DNA of 64,000 nucleotides from Oxytricha trifallax (GCA_000711775.1 ARYC01017515.1:39879-103878); one strand, 5' to 3'; shown: positions 21,960 through 35,190, counted from the first letter of the stretch. The notes: generated from the sequence alone by a model not told the origin. Made by a program: numbers and translations.

Positions 21960-23390
21960 TATTTTTGATATGATTTGTATTTTGTTAAGAATTTGAATTT
22001 GAATTTTAAGAATATCAATTAAGAATTTTGAAAACTTAATAGCTAACTTAATTCTAACTTTAAGCACTTATATACTTTTATAGCCACAATTTCTAGCTTT
22101 TCTGGGTAAAGTTCTGTGTAGAATTATAGCCTTTACACTTCTCATATCAAACGATACTATGAATGTTTCTACCAATTTTGGTGAGTGAAAGTACCATATT
22201 ATAAATGATTGCCTCAATAAACTATGAAAGGGATGATCTTGTCTTTGGGATGCAAATCAATGGGTCATGTCATTTTTTTAACTTAATTAAAAATAAATTG
22301 CGAATCCTCATAAACTTTCACAAAATCTCTTTAATACTCATGTTATTAATGTCTTTTATCAAACTAAACAATTAGAAAAACGTTGGATAAAATATATTAA
22401 GGAAAAGTGGAAAAGGGCGGTATCTAAGGTTTATGAGAGTGATTTAAGTAGCTCAATAGGCAATTGTAGAACATATTTTCTATCTAAAAATTAATAAGAA
22501 TTATATCAGTTTTAACGTTTGGAGAGATAATATAACGTCTGATAATAGTGAAATTTGTATCAATGACTCAAAACTGGATCGTAGGAAACGGTGGAGAAGG
22601 GTAATAAAATACGAGGGATGAATTAGGAGAGATAGTTTAAGCTTAATTCAAACTTGTGAAGTTAAGATTTAATCTTGATTAATTATTTACTTTTACTCTA
22701 CTCTCAAAAATTTTACCTTAATAACTCTCAAAAAATGATTTTTTTCATTTTACCTATTTAAAAAATAATTTGAAATATATTTATGTTTATATTAATGGCT
22801 TTATTTAGAGTTTCTTCAGTTTAAATTGTAATCAACTTTGTGAATTAATTTATAAACATTTTTTTATGTATTTAATGAAATCATCAACTCATGAATGATT
22901 GATTGAGTCATTTTAGGGCTAAATTATTTAAATAATGTCAATATTAACTAATGAATTAATTGTTAAGCTTTGTATTGATTAATTTTTTAGTATAAAAAAC
23001 TGAAACATTCAGAAATGATGCATATATCTCGCATAGGCAATAAAATTTTATTATAAATATCAATAAATTTTATGCATTATAATATTGCGGAAATATACAG
23101 GAAGAGTATTATTTTAATTGAAACAAAAATTATATTGAATAAATGGTAAATCACTAAACTTTTTTACTCTTTATATTTTTTATCTTTGAAATTATGGTTT
23201 AATTACTTATTATATTAATTTTTAAACACTAATGTAAAAGAATTTAAAATTTGGGATGAATGATAAATATATACAAAAACAAAACCCATCAGCTTAAAAT
23301 ATATAGGAGAGATAATCTATTTATACAAAAACTTAATTACTAAATTAGACAATTCAACAGGCAAATTCTTTGAGTAAAGCAGAAAGCTTA
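21960..23390. other. AT-rich DNA, no gene seen
   Basis: Upstream of SecA-like copy 2. No motif or long repeat recognised. Confidence 0.4.
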
Positions 23391-23399
23391 TGAGTGGAG

Positions 23400-23609
23400 A
23401 CATTATGAGTATTAGCAAAAGAGAAGTAATGTAATTCCTACTATTGCAGGAGCTGTCTTGCCTAGACTGCAAGTGCTCATGAAATTCATCGTATTGCTTT
23501 TCTTAATTTCGATTTGTATAGTACGTTAAATTTGGAGTCTTCGCTCTTGATCTTGGCTCTACAATAAGATCCACATTCTGCACTGAAGGCGCCTCAATGT
23601 CAGAATGTT
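23400..23609 (-). other. probable MDS (3' side of an IES-like element)
   Basis: GC-richer than both sides. On -, read after removing 23610-24535, frames remain open across the junction (for example HSDIEAPSVQNVDLIVEPRS then RAKTPNLTYYTNRN). A second minus frame is also open, so the true frame is undecided. No family recognised. Confidence 0.4.
23598..23609. repeat. 12-bp direct repeat, possible pointer (left copy)
   Basis: TGTCAGAATGTT, identical to 24524-24535. In hypotrich germlines such short direct repeats (pointers) bound IESs and one copy remains after excision. Confidence 0.6.
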
Positions 23610-24523
23610 AACACTTTTATCATAATTAGGTCGAATCGATTGAAAAATCGAAATAATAAATATTCAAAATAAACAAGAAACCGATTTCAAATATAAATAT
23701 AAAGTTAAAAATAAAATTGTTATAATTTAATAATTTAAATCTGTTAGTTAAAATGGAGTGGATTTGTTCCAATTCAAGATGGTTCTGATACTGTTGTCAT
23801 ACTCTTGTTGGATTTTAGTTTTAGGGCAAAGTTACATTTACTCGTTTTTGTGAGCCTATACGCTGCCAAAATTCTGATTTTTTCAATCTCTGTAGTGACT
23901 TGCGAAATTTCATTTTTTTTGCTAGAGACTCCATTTTAAAATTTCATATTATTCATAATTCTGATTATTATCATGCTTAATTTATCTATATTAATTCATG
24001 CGTTTTTGGACAAAACTTTCTGCACTTTTATTTATAATATTGTGTTATTTAATTAGAGAAAGATTTATAGGTTGATGCTTCTATTAGTAAGAAAATTTAT
24101 TGCAAAAATAATTTTGAAGTTTTATTTATAAAAGCACTCAATTTATAAAAAAAGAATGAATTAAAATTAAAGACGAATTCAAATTAATGAAAATATTAAA
24201 GTGGAGCTTCTTGCAAAAATATATTATATTTTGTAAGTGACTCCTGATATATAAAAATGCTAAATTTTGGTAGGATAGCGATAAAGACAATGAGAAAACT
24301 AATGTAGAAATAATTTCAAGATTTGCTAATCAGCACAAACAACTAAGTTAATTTACTAAAATGGAATACATTTACTCCATTTAATCTAATTAATGATAAT
24401 AATTTAATTCTTAATTAATAAGAATGTTATATATATATAATATTTTGTGAGTAGATTTCTTGATTTATTTGAATGTTTTTTATTTCGATTTTTCAATCAA
24501 TTCGACCTAAATGTCAACACTTT
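23610..24523. mobile_element. IES-like or TIR element of about 0.91 kb
   Basis: Bounded by the direct repeat TGTCAGAATGTT. Just inside, imperfect inverted repeats face each other: left TAGGTCGAATCGATTGAAAA at about 23627, right its near complement at about 24480-24509. The interior is very AT-rich with a small GC-richer patch near 23750-23930. It could be an excised IES or a fossil TIR transposon whose target duplication is the 12-bp repeat. Confidence 0.5.
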
Positions 24524-24535
24524 TGTCAGAATGTT
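24524..24535. repeat. 12-bp direct repeat, possible pointer (right copy)
   Basis: TGTCAGAATGTT; partner of 23598-23609. Confidence 0.6.
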
Positions 24536-25760
24536 TACCGATGTGTCTCCTATCCAAACAAATTCTTAAAGATGAAGCTAATAGGGACTCCACTGCTTTC
24601 TCAGCGGTAAAAAATAGCACAGCTCAGCATCAGTTTCTCGACCTCTATTTTCTATCTAGCCTAAAGTAGTAGTTTAATGGGCTTCTTCAGAATATGATCA
24701 AAATATTTATATTGTGAATTCAGGCATTTTTGATTTTCGGTTTTGCAAACAAAGTAAGGGGAGAACCTTCGAATAGCGGCCTGCCAGAGGCGCCACACGA
24801 TTCTCCATGAAAAGACGCAAAAAAATTCAATCAGACTCTGACATCTATCCCAGGGTCCGAGATAAATGGACAACTTTGTTTCTTATGCTATACTAAAGCC
24901 ATTCAACAAGGCGCTTTACTAATTGCTTTTTGTTGTATCTCGAGCTATAGTAACGCGCTTCTTGCATGAAGATGCTTTCTTTGGCTCTTTGTCGCTTTCC
25001 ACTGGTGGTTTTCTGAATTCCTCCCTGATGCAATGGAGTGGCCTTGGCTCTTCCCTCATAGCATGGTTAGACTTTCGAAGAGGTGTACCCCTTGACGTTA
25101 GATGGCTAAGGATTCCAGAAGTACTCTGGATCTAACTGTAAACCCTTGCATCTCATCCAATGAAGCTCTCATCCATTCTCGAGCTTTATATCGATGATGA
25201 TTTTCTTAGCACCAATGGAAAAATGCTCAGACGTCAAGAGTGTCAACGCTGACTTATACTTTGGTTTCAGGCATTATAAGACTTTTCTATCTCTGTTACT
25301 CTTTCAAACATGATGCATAATATTAATTTGATCTGCTCAAATGTGTTCGAAATTCAAGCCCATCTCCTTCTAAGTGCTATAAGAAACTACATGAACAACG
25401 CTAATACTCACCCTTCAAGTCTTCAAAGTCTTTCATGTATAGTAAGCATAGCTAGAGACAGGCACAAGATTATTTAACCTTACTAAGTCACTGGTTCCCT
25501 ATATTAGCAATACGATGTCGATGCTTGTAACTGTATTACAATGAATGGCTAACAGGCATCTGTCTCTTTGTTCTACCCCCATTTCTTGATCCCTGTATTA
25601 AATCCAGTAGAAGTGCCTAGAAGGCTAGCAATTGCACCTGAGAAGCTTAGATATGCTACAGGCGCACGTGTTACTAGGGTTAAGCAGCCTGAGAAATGGC
25701 AGTCACCATTTAGAGCTGTTACTTATAGCTCCACAACTAATTCATCATAATTGCACATCA
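24536..25760. other. GC-rich island, probable MDSs of macronuclear gene(s)
   Basis: The least AT-rich kilobase of the 22-32 kb stretch. Several frames are open on both strands, so coding strand is uncertain. The most protein-like stretch is + at 25568-25747 (FLIPVLNPVEVPRRLAIAPE; LRYATGARVTRVKQPEKW). On - at 24660-25130 another TGA-free frame contains PPVESDKEPKKASSCKKRV. Mixed open frames fit several short, possibly scrambled MDSs. Confidence 0.4.
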
Positions 25761-28010
25761 AAATGATCAAAGATATGCAGATTAACTATCATGATTACTT
25801 ATTCACTTTTTAATTGAGTACTAAACTAATTTTAAAACTATCAATAAATAAAAACTGTTTCACATACAAACTAAATATTCTCGATATATTATTTCATTTG
25901 TATTTTAATATTTATAATTTCCTTATTCACTCACAATTTATACTTTTATATTATCTTGAAAAATCAATTAACATCTTACAGATACTTTTCTTATACAATA
26001 TTATTGAAGGATAGCTTCTTACTAGTCAATTTCATAACCTTTAATTTGGCTGATAACATCTCAACTGATTTATTGCTCGAATGATTAATTAGCAATTTAT
26101 GTAACTTTTCTATTTTAGGTAATTAATTGATCATACTTAGCACTATTTGATCTCATCTTGATTTATTTTTAAAGATTAGGTCTATATTGTTTGAAATTAT
26201 GTATGTTTATTCTTTTATTTTTAATAGATTTTGTAAGAGAATAATACTCATGGGATACATTAACAGCAGTTTAGCAAAGAATATAAATTTGAAAAATAAT
26301 GTTATAACAATTTCATTAATTAAATATTGAATAACTTCATACTTATAGCAAACAAAATAACTATTCTGTTTGATAATATCTTAATATAATCCCAGTCTTT
26401 ACTGAATCTTTTTAAGGAACAATTGTCAGTCAGTTTTATTGGACCTATGAGCATCAAATTTCAAATTAGGGCTCTTCCTATGCTTCTACATCTGTTCTCA
26501 GAAGCTGTTAAAAATCCTACTTTAACAAGATTTCATTTAAGTTATATTAATAATAATATTTTTCACTAATTTAAGTTGCCTGTTTGAGTCATTTAACTCT
26601 TCTTTAAGGTAATCATATAGCAAATTATGGAACAGCCCTCTCATTCACATGTCTATATCTATGCTCATTACCGCAAAATATTAATTCTTCACTAAATGAT
26701 CCTCTCTTTATGTGCTGCTATTTGCTGAGTGTTACTGGCAAAATTGAAGATCTTGGAATCATAAATGGATATGTGCTCTTTGATAGGCAACTTGTTCATT
26801 TGCTTGACTGTGTGCTCATTCTCTCTCTTATATGGTGATTGTTAGAGTTTTATTATATATTCAAATTGATATTTCAAAAATATTTCAAATATGTTCATTT
26901 ATTCTGTGAATTAAATTTATTAAAATTATATTTATAAATTGATCTAAAATACTAATTCAATTATAAAAAGATTATATAGAATATATGCAAGCAGCTGTCT
27001 AATATAAAGGAAGTATATCAAATACAAAAGTATTAAAGCACTAATATATTGCTATTAATCCTAGAGGTTAGGTTGAACTATTGAATTCATTGTTACCTTT
27101 GGAAATATAAATATAAAGTCCGAATTAATATACGCAAGTAATTATTTATTAAATTAATTAATCATATAATAGGATAAAAGTGTTTGAATCTCTCACTTAT
27201 TTATATTATACTCTCATCACTTGTGTTAAAGTTAATAAACGCAGGGGAGTTAATTAGTAGACTATCTTCAATATGATAGGATAATAAATAAAAAGCATGA
27301 GATAACTCATACATTCCGTGAATCTCAATGGATTGACTCTGAATTCGAATGCTACTGTAGCAATTATCATTAGTTCCATTCATAGAAGTATGTTAGCAAT
27401 GGCTGTAGCGTCAATAAAGATCAGTAACATTGAACTATACATGAAATTTACAGATAAAATGGTGCATTTGCCAGGAAGTCACACAATATCCAAGCATAAC
27501 TCCACGATTGGCTTAAATTAAAGAGGTTTTTACGAAAGAGTTATGCTTATTAGGGAATAAGTTTAAGTGAATATATCACAGATTTTATAGTTTTTAATGA
27601 GGATGTTCGATATACTACAAGGCAAAAGACTCAATAATATATATATATATATATTTCAATCAATAATGCAGTAAAAATACAATAAATCTTCATATATATC
27701 TACAAATGTAATTGGATATAGAAATACTAGTTTCTATGACAATTTAAAAATTAAGCATCGCTCAAAATATGCTTGCAAATTTTTACAAAAGCTAGAATAA
27801 TTGTGAGTATTGAGGTAGACTCACAGCAGTGTAACACTCATTTTCATTAATTTTATATCTCAAATTTACATTTAAAAATACTAAATTGATTGATAATTCA
27901 AAATCTTTAAAATTTAGCATTCATTATTATTTAATGAAATAAATATAAATTAATATTGAAAAACATAATTTACTAAAAGTGCTTATGAAATCCCAAGTTT
28001 TTAAGCTAAA
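25761..28010. other. mostly AT-rich DNA with two weak coding-like patches
   Basis: About 26600-26850 on - reads REREHTVKQMNKLPIKEHIS then IYDSKIFNFASNTQQIAAHK. About 27318-27521 on + reads MNLNGLTLNSNATVAIIISS and onward 67 residues. Either could be a small MDS or chance. A (TA)n tract lies near 27640. Nothing else seen. Confidence 0.3.
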
Positions 28011-28019
28011 TCTTAATCT

Positions 28020-28790
28020 AATCATTCCTGTTTCTTATCCTCCTTCATTTCACATATCGTTTTACTTCATTAGTTGAACATCAGTCTTAGCTGTTCAATT
28101 AGCCAAGACTGTTATTGTATCAGCGAATTGTTAATGATCTAAGACTTTTGAACATGGTCCTGTTATTGTTGTTCTAAGCTTACTTACTATAAGGGATTAA
28201 GATAAGGCAAGGAAAGAATCTCCGTATATATATATTATATTATTTCCCTACATCAGCTATTGTATAGTCAGAGTTAAGGAATCAGATGACTGCTCATTAT
28301 CATCGTCTCATTTCTCGAGCACTCTTGGTTCTTTTTCTTAAATAACTTCTTTATTTAGGAGTTTCCTTTCTCTCTACTGAACTAATACATCAACTGGATG
28401 GGTGTCTAGACAATAAACATAAAAGACTTTTTGACTTTCAGTATTACTATCGATGTAAAGACAGAATTTTAAAATGGGGAGCTGCCAGGAACACCATTCG
28501 ATTCTCCGTCAAAAGTGAAGTAAAATGAAATGTCTAACATAGATATCTGTCTAAGAAGCAGACATTATGAGATAACAAGATTTTGAAAACCATACCATGC
28601 TATTTAACTAGAATAAATTTTCTTATTTATGACTGCTGTTGCAAGCTAGTCCACTTCTGTACTGTCGCATTGAGCCACGTTACTGTCGGCCTTTTCCTCT
28701 AGTGATAAGGAAGCTTTCCGCTTAATCACAGTACAGGTGACCGGGTTGAATACTCTACTTTTCTATAACAATTAAATTATAACTTTTAAT
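28020..28790 (-). other. GC-richer island, possible MDS
   Basis: One minus frame has no TGA from about 28760 to 28300 (LNATVQKWTSLQQQSQIRKF; ENRMVFLAAPHFKILSLHRQ). A block at 28475-28525 resembles 24775-24830 base for base over about 50 bp, so the two islands share a paralogous segment. No family recognised. Confidence 0.35.
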
Positions 28791-31342
28791 TTAAATTCAA
28801 ATAAAAAATAAACTAAGATGCAATCAATGTGGTTTAAGTGCTTATGTATATTCATATCCATATTGGTGTCATTTTTGACATCTTTAAATTATAAATTAAT
28901 TTAAAGTCTAATGCAACTCGAACTATAGTTTTAATATTTAAATATTATATATATTGAAGATAAAACACTAAGTTCCATAATTTAATAAACACTGTCTCAT
29001 TATAATTCACCAAACTATATATATATATATATATATATTATTAATAGGTATTAATTAATAAATGGAAATTAACAGGTTTATTTAAATAAAGAAATTCTAT
29101 CAAATTTATTAATTTGTCAAGAATATCAAATTCTATAAATAATTATCAGACTATTATATCAGTTTGTTCTAAGTATCCGAACTCATGGATTTCTTATCAA
29201 AATACTCATTATAAATAATTTAGCAATTTCTTAGTTGACTTTTAGCTAAAATGTGTAAACTCTTTATGACAATAACATATGTTTTTTTTTTCTGGGTATA
29301 ATTTTATTCCTTGCTCTAAGCTTCAAAGATTTTTATAAGTTTAGTAAAGAATAAATTATTGATGAAGTAAATACAATAATTGCCCAAGGTATTTTCGGAA
29401 TAATAGCTATTTCATGAATATAATTAATGTATGTAGGTTAATTTGATATAAAAATCACTAAAAAAATCTATATTAATTTTAAATGTCATAGAAAAATAGA
29501 ATGCCTGAGGTTTTATTGATTAAGATTGAGAATCAAGGATTTTAATGACTTAATTAATGAGATTTGTATAATTTAGATGAGGATTGATGAATCTTTGAAT
29601 ATAATGTTTTTAATTATAAGTAGGTATTAAAAATATTGATTGCATTACACTTAAAGGGGCATATTTATTAAATTGTCTGAACCCTAACAAACTTATAGTT
29701 GTATTTTTATATAGTTTTACTTTTTAATACTTTTATGTTAATGAAATAGGCCTCATACATAAAGATTCTTAGACAAATTTTAACGATTGTTAATTTAAGA
29801 ATAATAAACTTTTATTACATATAATAGTTCATTTCTCAATGAAACTTTAAATAATTCATTTAATTGGATGTTAAATAATCTTAAAGTTTAATTATCATTT
29901 CCACAATTTTATATTTTTGTTGGTCAACTATTTTCAAAAGAGCTTATCACGAGTAAAATGAAATTAAGGATTTAATTATTGTATAAATTATTTATAAGAA
30001 GATTTTCCATTGTGAGGTAAATATACAAGTAATAAAAAATATAAATGCCAATTATACTATTATAGTAATAAATTAGTTAGACGATAAAAATATACTAAAT
30101 ATTCATTTTGAAATATGAAATAAATTAATAATTTTTATAATTGCAACAGTAATTCATAAATATCTTAAAATATTTTATTAGCAAGATTTCACAATAAGAG
30201 AATTAGGCTTATATGTAAATAATAAAATTTAAAGTTAGCATGTTAAATAAATTTAAATTGAAAATTTTAAATATAATTAATTAATAAATCTTTGATTAAA
30301 TAGCTTACTTAATATATATAAAATCATCTTATTCATTCAGCTAGCTATTTTATTTTATTTTATTTGCTGAATAATTTTATTTATTATTTAGTTAGAATCA
30401 CATTTTGAAGCAACCAGTTTAGTACTCTTTTATATATCTATTTCACCACAAATAACTTGCTAATAATCCTTCAAATCTATTTCTTCCCTTAAACTTCTAA
30501 GCTGTCGCTTCAAGTAATTAAATCAGAGTAGCAATTAAAATTTGATAAATAGGATTTCGTTTGAAATTTGCGAAAAAGACAAAATATACTTGCAATCAAA
30601 ATATACATCAATCACTATTCTTAAGCTATAAAATACATCAAAACATTAATGTATGCCCATTTACACCCATTGTTATCGTGTTTTGATAACATATTCTAGA
30701 TTAAGGATTATTTAAATAGATATAGAGAGAAATGGCTAAGCAAATGAAAAAATACTTCTATAATATACATATCATCGTATTATAATAATATAATATAAAT
30801 GACACTAAAACGTATTAAATGATGGTTCAAGATAAATCATAAGATACAACAAATAAAACCAAAGAAAACATAAAGTTAATTTAAAATATGTTTTAAATGA
30901 TTTATCAATTGAAGAAGAAATTCATAATATCGAATGAAAAATAGTAATCAAATTTAGTCAGAACTAAATTATTTGAAGCTGTTAACCTAGATAAAAAATA
31001 TTTGATGTTTTCGATTTAAAGCATTTCAGATTTATGATTAAAATTTTTTAAAAAAGATTGTTCTATGCCAAAATAAATATTATGAGAATCTTCAATAAAT
31101 TTTGATCATTACTAATCGAAGAATTATATATTACACCCATTTTAGGTATTTGAATAACATAGGGCTTTTTTAAAATAGCTTTCTCTATTTTATTTAGGAA
31201 TTTAAATCATCAAATATTAAAGCAGTTATGATTATCAAGTAACTTTTCTTAAACTAAATAAATCTAAGCTTGATAATATTTCAAATTAAATGAATCAGAA
31301 TAGTATATAGTTTAAGTGATACGTATAAATCTAGCATATAAA
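28791..31342. other. AT-rich germline DNA, no gene seen
   Basis: Very low GC with a (TA)n tract near 29020. No recognised gene or long repeat. Confidence 0.5.
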
Positions 31343-32133
31343 GTGAATTAAGTGATTTGAGAGCAAGCATGAATGATTAATCAGCAATTTAAATTAATAT
31401 GAAAAGAAAATGTACTGTGATATAGTCTTAGTTACCTCATTTTTCTCATCATTCAGCATCATTATTATGATGATTTCTCTATCAAATCTCGAAATCGGTG
31501 CTCATTAGGTTCCTCATGATCATAGTATCAGAAGTAGCTCATTTTTAGTTCCATCTGTTGAAATCTTAGGCACATCTCGATTTAAGAAGGATTTTCTGAG
31601 CATCGTTGTGAAGGCCAAGTCTCCATTTTAACCTTTGATTTTTTTAATAATTTTAAGACTATAAGTTAAGTTGAAAGGTATGATTTAAACTTTGTTAGTT
31701 TTAATCTTCAAGATTAATGATTATACTCGTAGGTTTACTATATAGGGAAATTTAATTAGTGAGATTTTAATTACATTTAAATTTAATTGTGATTGATTAG
31801 AGCTCAGACCTTAAAACTTAACTAATAGTTTTAAAATTATTAAAAAATCAAAGGTTCAAATGGAGACTAGGCTTTCACAACGATGCTCAGAAAATCCTTC
31901 TTAAATCGAGATGTGCCTAAGATTTCAACATATGGAACTAAAAATGAGCTACTTCTGATACTATGATCATGAGGAACCTAATGAGCATCGATCTCGAAAT
32001 TTGATAGAGAAATCATCATGATCAAGATGCTGAATGATGAGGTAATTAAGACTTTATCACAGCACATTTTCTTTTCATATTAATTTAAATTGCTGATTAA
32101 TCATTCATGCTTGCTCTCAGATCACTTAATTCG
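31343..32133. mobile_element. foldback element with arms of about 330 bp
   Basis: Left arm 31343-31679 pairs with right arm 31809-32133 with few mismatches; the loop is about 130 bp. Outer ends read GTGAATTAAGTGATTTGAGA and the complement (...TCTCAGATCACTTAATTCG). Arms include GC-richer, gene-like sequence (e.g. GAAATCTTAGGCACATCTCG) rather than simple AT DNA. No convincing target duplication. Confidence 0.7.
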
Positions 32134-32980
32134 CCCTATATCAGTTGAAAAATTAGATAATTTATATGATGGAGTATAAGGAATATCTTAATAAAATAGC
32201 CATAATTAGTTTATTGATTTTAAAAATAGTAACGATGCATTTTTTATATGTTTTAAATTTTTCATTTAAAGATATCTATAAATATAAAATGAATAAAAAA
32301 TCTAATTTACAAAATTCTAAAAAATCTATAAATTAAAACTTAATTAATAACAAAAATACATATAATAAATACATAAATAAAATAAAAAATAAAAATAAAG
32401 GAAGAAGTCAACATCATTTAAAAATAAAAAGATTTAAATAAAAATAATAATTAAAAAAATACCTATATAAAAAAGTAAAAAAATAAAATGCAAAAAATAA
32501 TAGAAATATAGATAATTATAGATTAAACTTCAATTTATTACAAAATATCTTATATTAATAAAGAATAAAGAATAATATAGTGTAGTACATGAAAATTGCA
32601 GTGATAAAACCTGCAAAGAGTGAATATTCTATGAGAAATGGTCAAGTTAAGGTAATAATGCAATTTTTATCATGATTATTATGTTCGTTTTTAATTAATT
32701 ATGATTAAGTCATTAAATTTTTATTATTTAGATTATTAACAATATTTTAAGATTTAAATCAATTAATTAATTAGAGAGAATTAAGGGCGGTAAAATAGAA
32801 GAGAAGACACAGCTCAGAAGAAAGCTACCAGTATTCTCATATAAAAGTGAAGAACATAGCTCAAATAAGCAGAAATCAATTATGGACTATTTTGTATACT
32901 CAAAAATAGTTTCCAAAATCATTCGTAAAAACAACCTATAACATAAGTCAAACACAATAATATTAAAAAATTAGAAAAGT
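32134..32980. other. AT-rich leader region before the LINE
   Basis: Extremely AT-rich to about 32760, then purine-rich sequence (32770-33100) that may be the LINE 5' untranslated region. Confidence 0.35.
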
Positions 32981-33123
32981 TCAGCATCCCACTGACAACA
33001 GCCGCCATCTCCATTTTTTCAAGGCAGTAAGAGAGGTGGAGAGCTGGGTAAGAAGAAACGGAGAAATTTGCAGAAAGTCAAAGGATCGAACTAAAGACAC
33101 ATATTTTAAGTTAAAAAAGACAA

Positions 33124-34740
33124 ATGACAGCAAAGACATTCGAACTAAGCATTTGCGTGCAAAATGTGCGTGAATGGAATTCCAAACTTAAGCAAGACCA
33201 AATGATGAATGAGCTTGAAAGCAAGAATCCATATTTCCTTGGTTTAGAAGAAACAAGACTCAATAGAATAATTGGACTCAACAACAAGAACATAGCACAA
33301 ATATAATTAACCAGGAACGGCAAAGTATTAGCACAATATTGTGGCAGATTCTTTATGGAAAAAGTGAAGACTCTAAGATAATTCTTGACTTTGAACATCT
33401 TAAACATGGGAAGGATTCCCTCTTCACATATTTAAAGTCTATATTCCACCGTATTTGAATGAGGAAGTCAAGAGTTACAGAACAGACTGATCCACATGAT
33501 TAAATCGTTCAAATCAAAATGTAAGAACTAGAGAATCATAGTGATGGGAGACTTCAACTACCATATAAAAAATTTAAGTAAGAGATTAAACAAAGAGGGA
33601 ATCTATGAATCCATTCCTCAAGCAGTGGAAACTTTCAATAAAGGTAAGCAATTGGATTAAATATTCTCAAACGTTGATACAATTATTTGGGAGACTGACC
33701 AGTTAAGACTAACAGACCACAAACTAATTATAGCAAAACTAAGGATAAAATATTAGGACAGGGACATCAGAGTTATCAGATAAAGAGAGAAACTAGAGAG
33801 TGTCAAATATAAGGAAACAATGCTGGAGACCTTATATAGATGAAAAAATGGAGTTATCTGAGATGGACCTCAACAATTCAATATAAAAATGTTTTGAAGA
33901 AAAATAAAAAAAGTAGTAAGACAAAACATAGGTAGAACCAACCGCTCGATTGGATAATAAAGGGCAACTCTCACAATCCATATAGTTAATTCAACGAGAC
34001 TAAATATTATTTGAATTCTCAAGTAGAGATACGGAATAATGTCTAGAAAGAAACCATGTAAATGGTTCCTTCTACATGGTTAAAAGACTAACTAAAAGCA
34101 AGAAACAATCAAAACCAATCAAGGGAATTGAAAATAAATGGAGAAAGAATCAATTTGGGAGAAGAAGCTCAGGAATAGATTATGAAATTCGACAACGATC
34201 TATAAAAAGATTAAAGAGATATACACTCACGAATCTCACGGTTGGGAGACCAAGGAATCATAATTTATCATTTGAAAAATTAAGTGAATTAATATTTTAA
34301 TTAAAATTAATAAGAATACTAGATAGCTTATTCATGCAGAAGGAGATTTGTATGAAGGAGAATGAGAGCGAAAGAAGTTTATTCTTAACAGTTTATTTTT
34401 TTTGGTTTTATTAACTATTCTTATTATTACTAAAAATTTTAATTCACTAAATTTTTCAAATTATAAATTATGAATGATATGTGAAGAAATAGCAGAGAAA
34501 TTCTGCGTAGTGGAAAAAGTGGAAAGGAGTATTAGAGAATGCAATTTTAACAAAGCTATTGGACCGGATGGATTTGATGGAAAGATGCTAACTAATACAG
34601 AGAAAATTAGGAAAGTTGTTAGTCAGAAAATCGAAAAATGGTTAAACGCAGGGTATATCCCGTAATACCTAAAAGAAGGGAGACTAATCATGAAGAATTT
34701 GAAAAAATCTGAAAAATAAATTAAAAATCATTATAAGCTT
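33124..34740 (+). pseudogene. LINE ORF2, 5' part: APE endonuclease and start of reverse transcriptase
   Basis: From ATG 33124 (MTAKTFELSICVQNVREWNS) through PYFLGLEETRLNR, which aligns with the conserved Glu of APE endonucleases. Next IIVMGDFNYHIKN (the GDFN motif) and DQLRLTDHKLIIAKL (the terminal DH motif). Reverse-transcriptase domain 0 follows at 34474 onward: EEIAEKFCVVEKVERSI then KAIGPDGFDGKML and WLNAGYIPQYLKEGRLIMKN. Several frame changes, especially 33.8-34.45 kb, mean it is not functional as it stands. APE endonuclease nicks target DNA to prime reverse transcription. Confidence 0.75.
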
Positions 34741-34769
34741 AAAAATTAGGAATAAAAGCAATAGTAAAT

Positions 34770-35060
34770 GCAATCTCAAAAAAAACGTTTCATCATCCTC
34801 TTCATCCTCATCTTCACATTCTTCATTACCAATATTGACTTCCTATGCCCCTCTCTCTGCGACTCCTGAACTCCCTGTCCGTTGACGCTTTCAGTTTTAC
34901 CAGGTGCAACACTCTAAAATTAAAAAGTTAGTTATCATTTTTGTAACTTACATTCATGTTGATTGTCACAGAGGTTTTTTATCAGACATTTTTTCATTTT
35001 TTATTATATTTGATTAATTTATTATTTCAATTCACTTTAATTCAATAATATCATGAACCC
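34770..35060 (-). other. unexplained patch with acidic-tail coding potential
   Basis: GC-rich and on the strand opposite the LINE. One frame reads KRQRTGSSGVAERGAQEVNI then an acidic run GNEECEDEDEEDDE; a GTAAGT...TTTTAG intron-like sequence (34918-34953) lies upstream. It replaces the LINE region expected between RT domain 0 and domain 2. It could be an MDS or a captured fragment. Confidence 0.35.
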
Positions 35061-35085
35061 TTTTGAGCAAAAGCTTTGGGGACTC

Positions 35086-35088
35086 ATT
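35086..35088. repeat. TBE target duplication ATT, left
   Basis: Matches ATT at 39200-39202; TBE elements duplicate ANT. Confidence 0.8.
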
Positions 35089-35173
35089 CAAAACCCCAAA
35101 ACCCCTTAGTGAGGTTTATAAGTGCTTTGATTTGTAGGGTATAGTTGGGGTCTTATTGGGGTTAGTAGAGAAA
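35089..35173. repeat. TBE left terminal inverted repeat, 85 bp
   Basis: Two C4A4-type units (CAAAACCCCAAAACCCC), then TTAGTGAGGTTTATAAGTGC to AGAGAAA. Exact or near-exact complement of 39115-39199. The outer 17 bp equal Oxytricha telomere repeat sequence but are internal here. Confidence 0.9.
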
Positions 35174-35190
35174 TTAGGCCAATTTTCAAA

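Noticed and set aside
33111-33407. 98-residue minus ORF
   Set aside because: Antisense of the LINE endonuclease start.
35089-35105. Telomere repeats suggesting a chromosome end
   Set aside because: C4A4 units are internal, paired with an inverted copy 4.1 kb away and flanked by a target duplication, so they are TBE ends.
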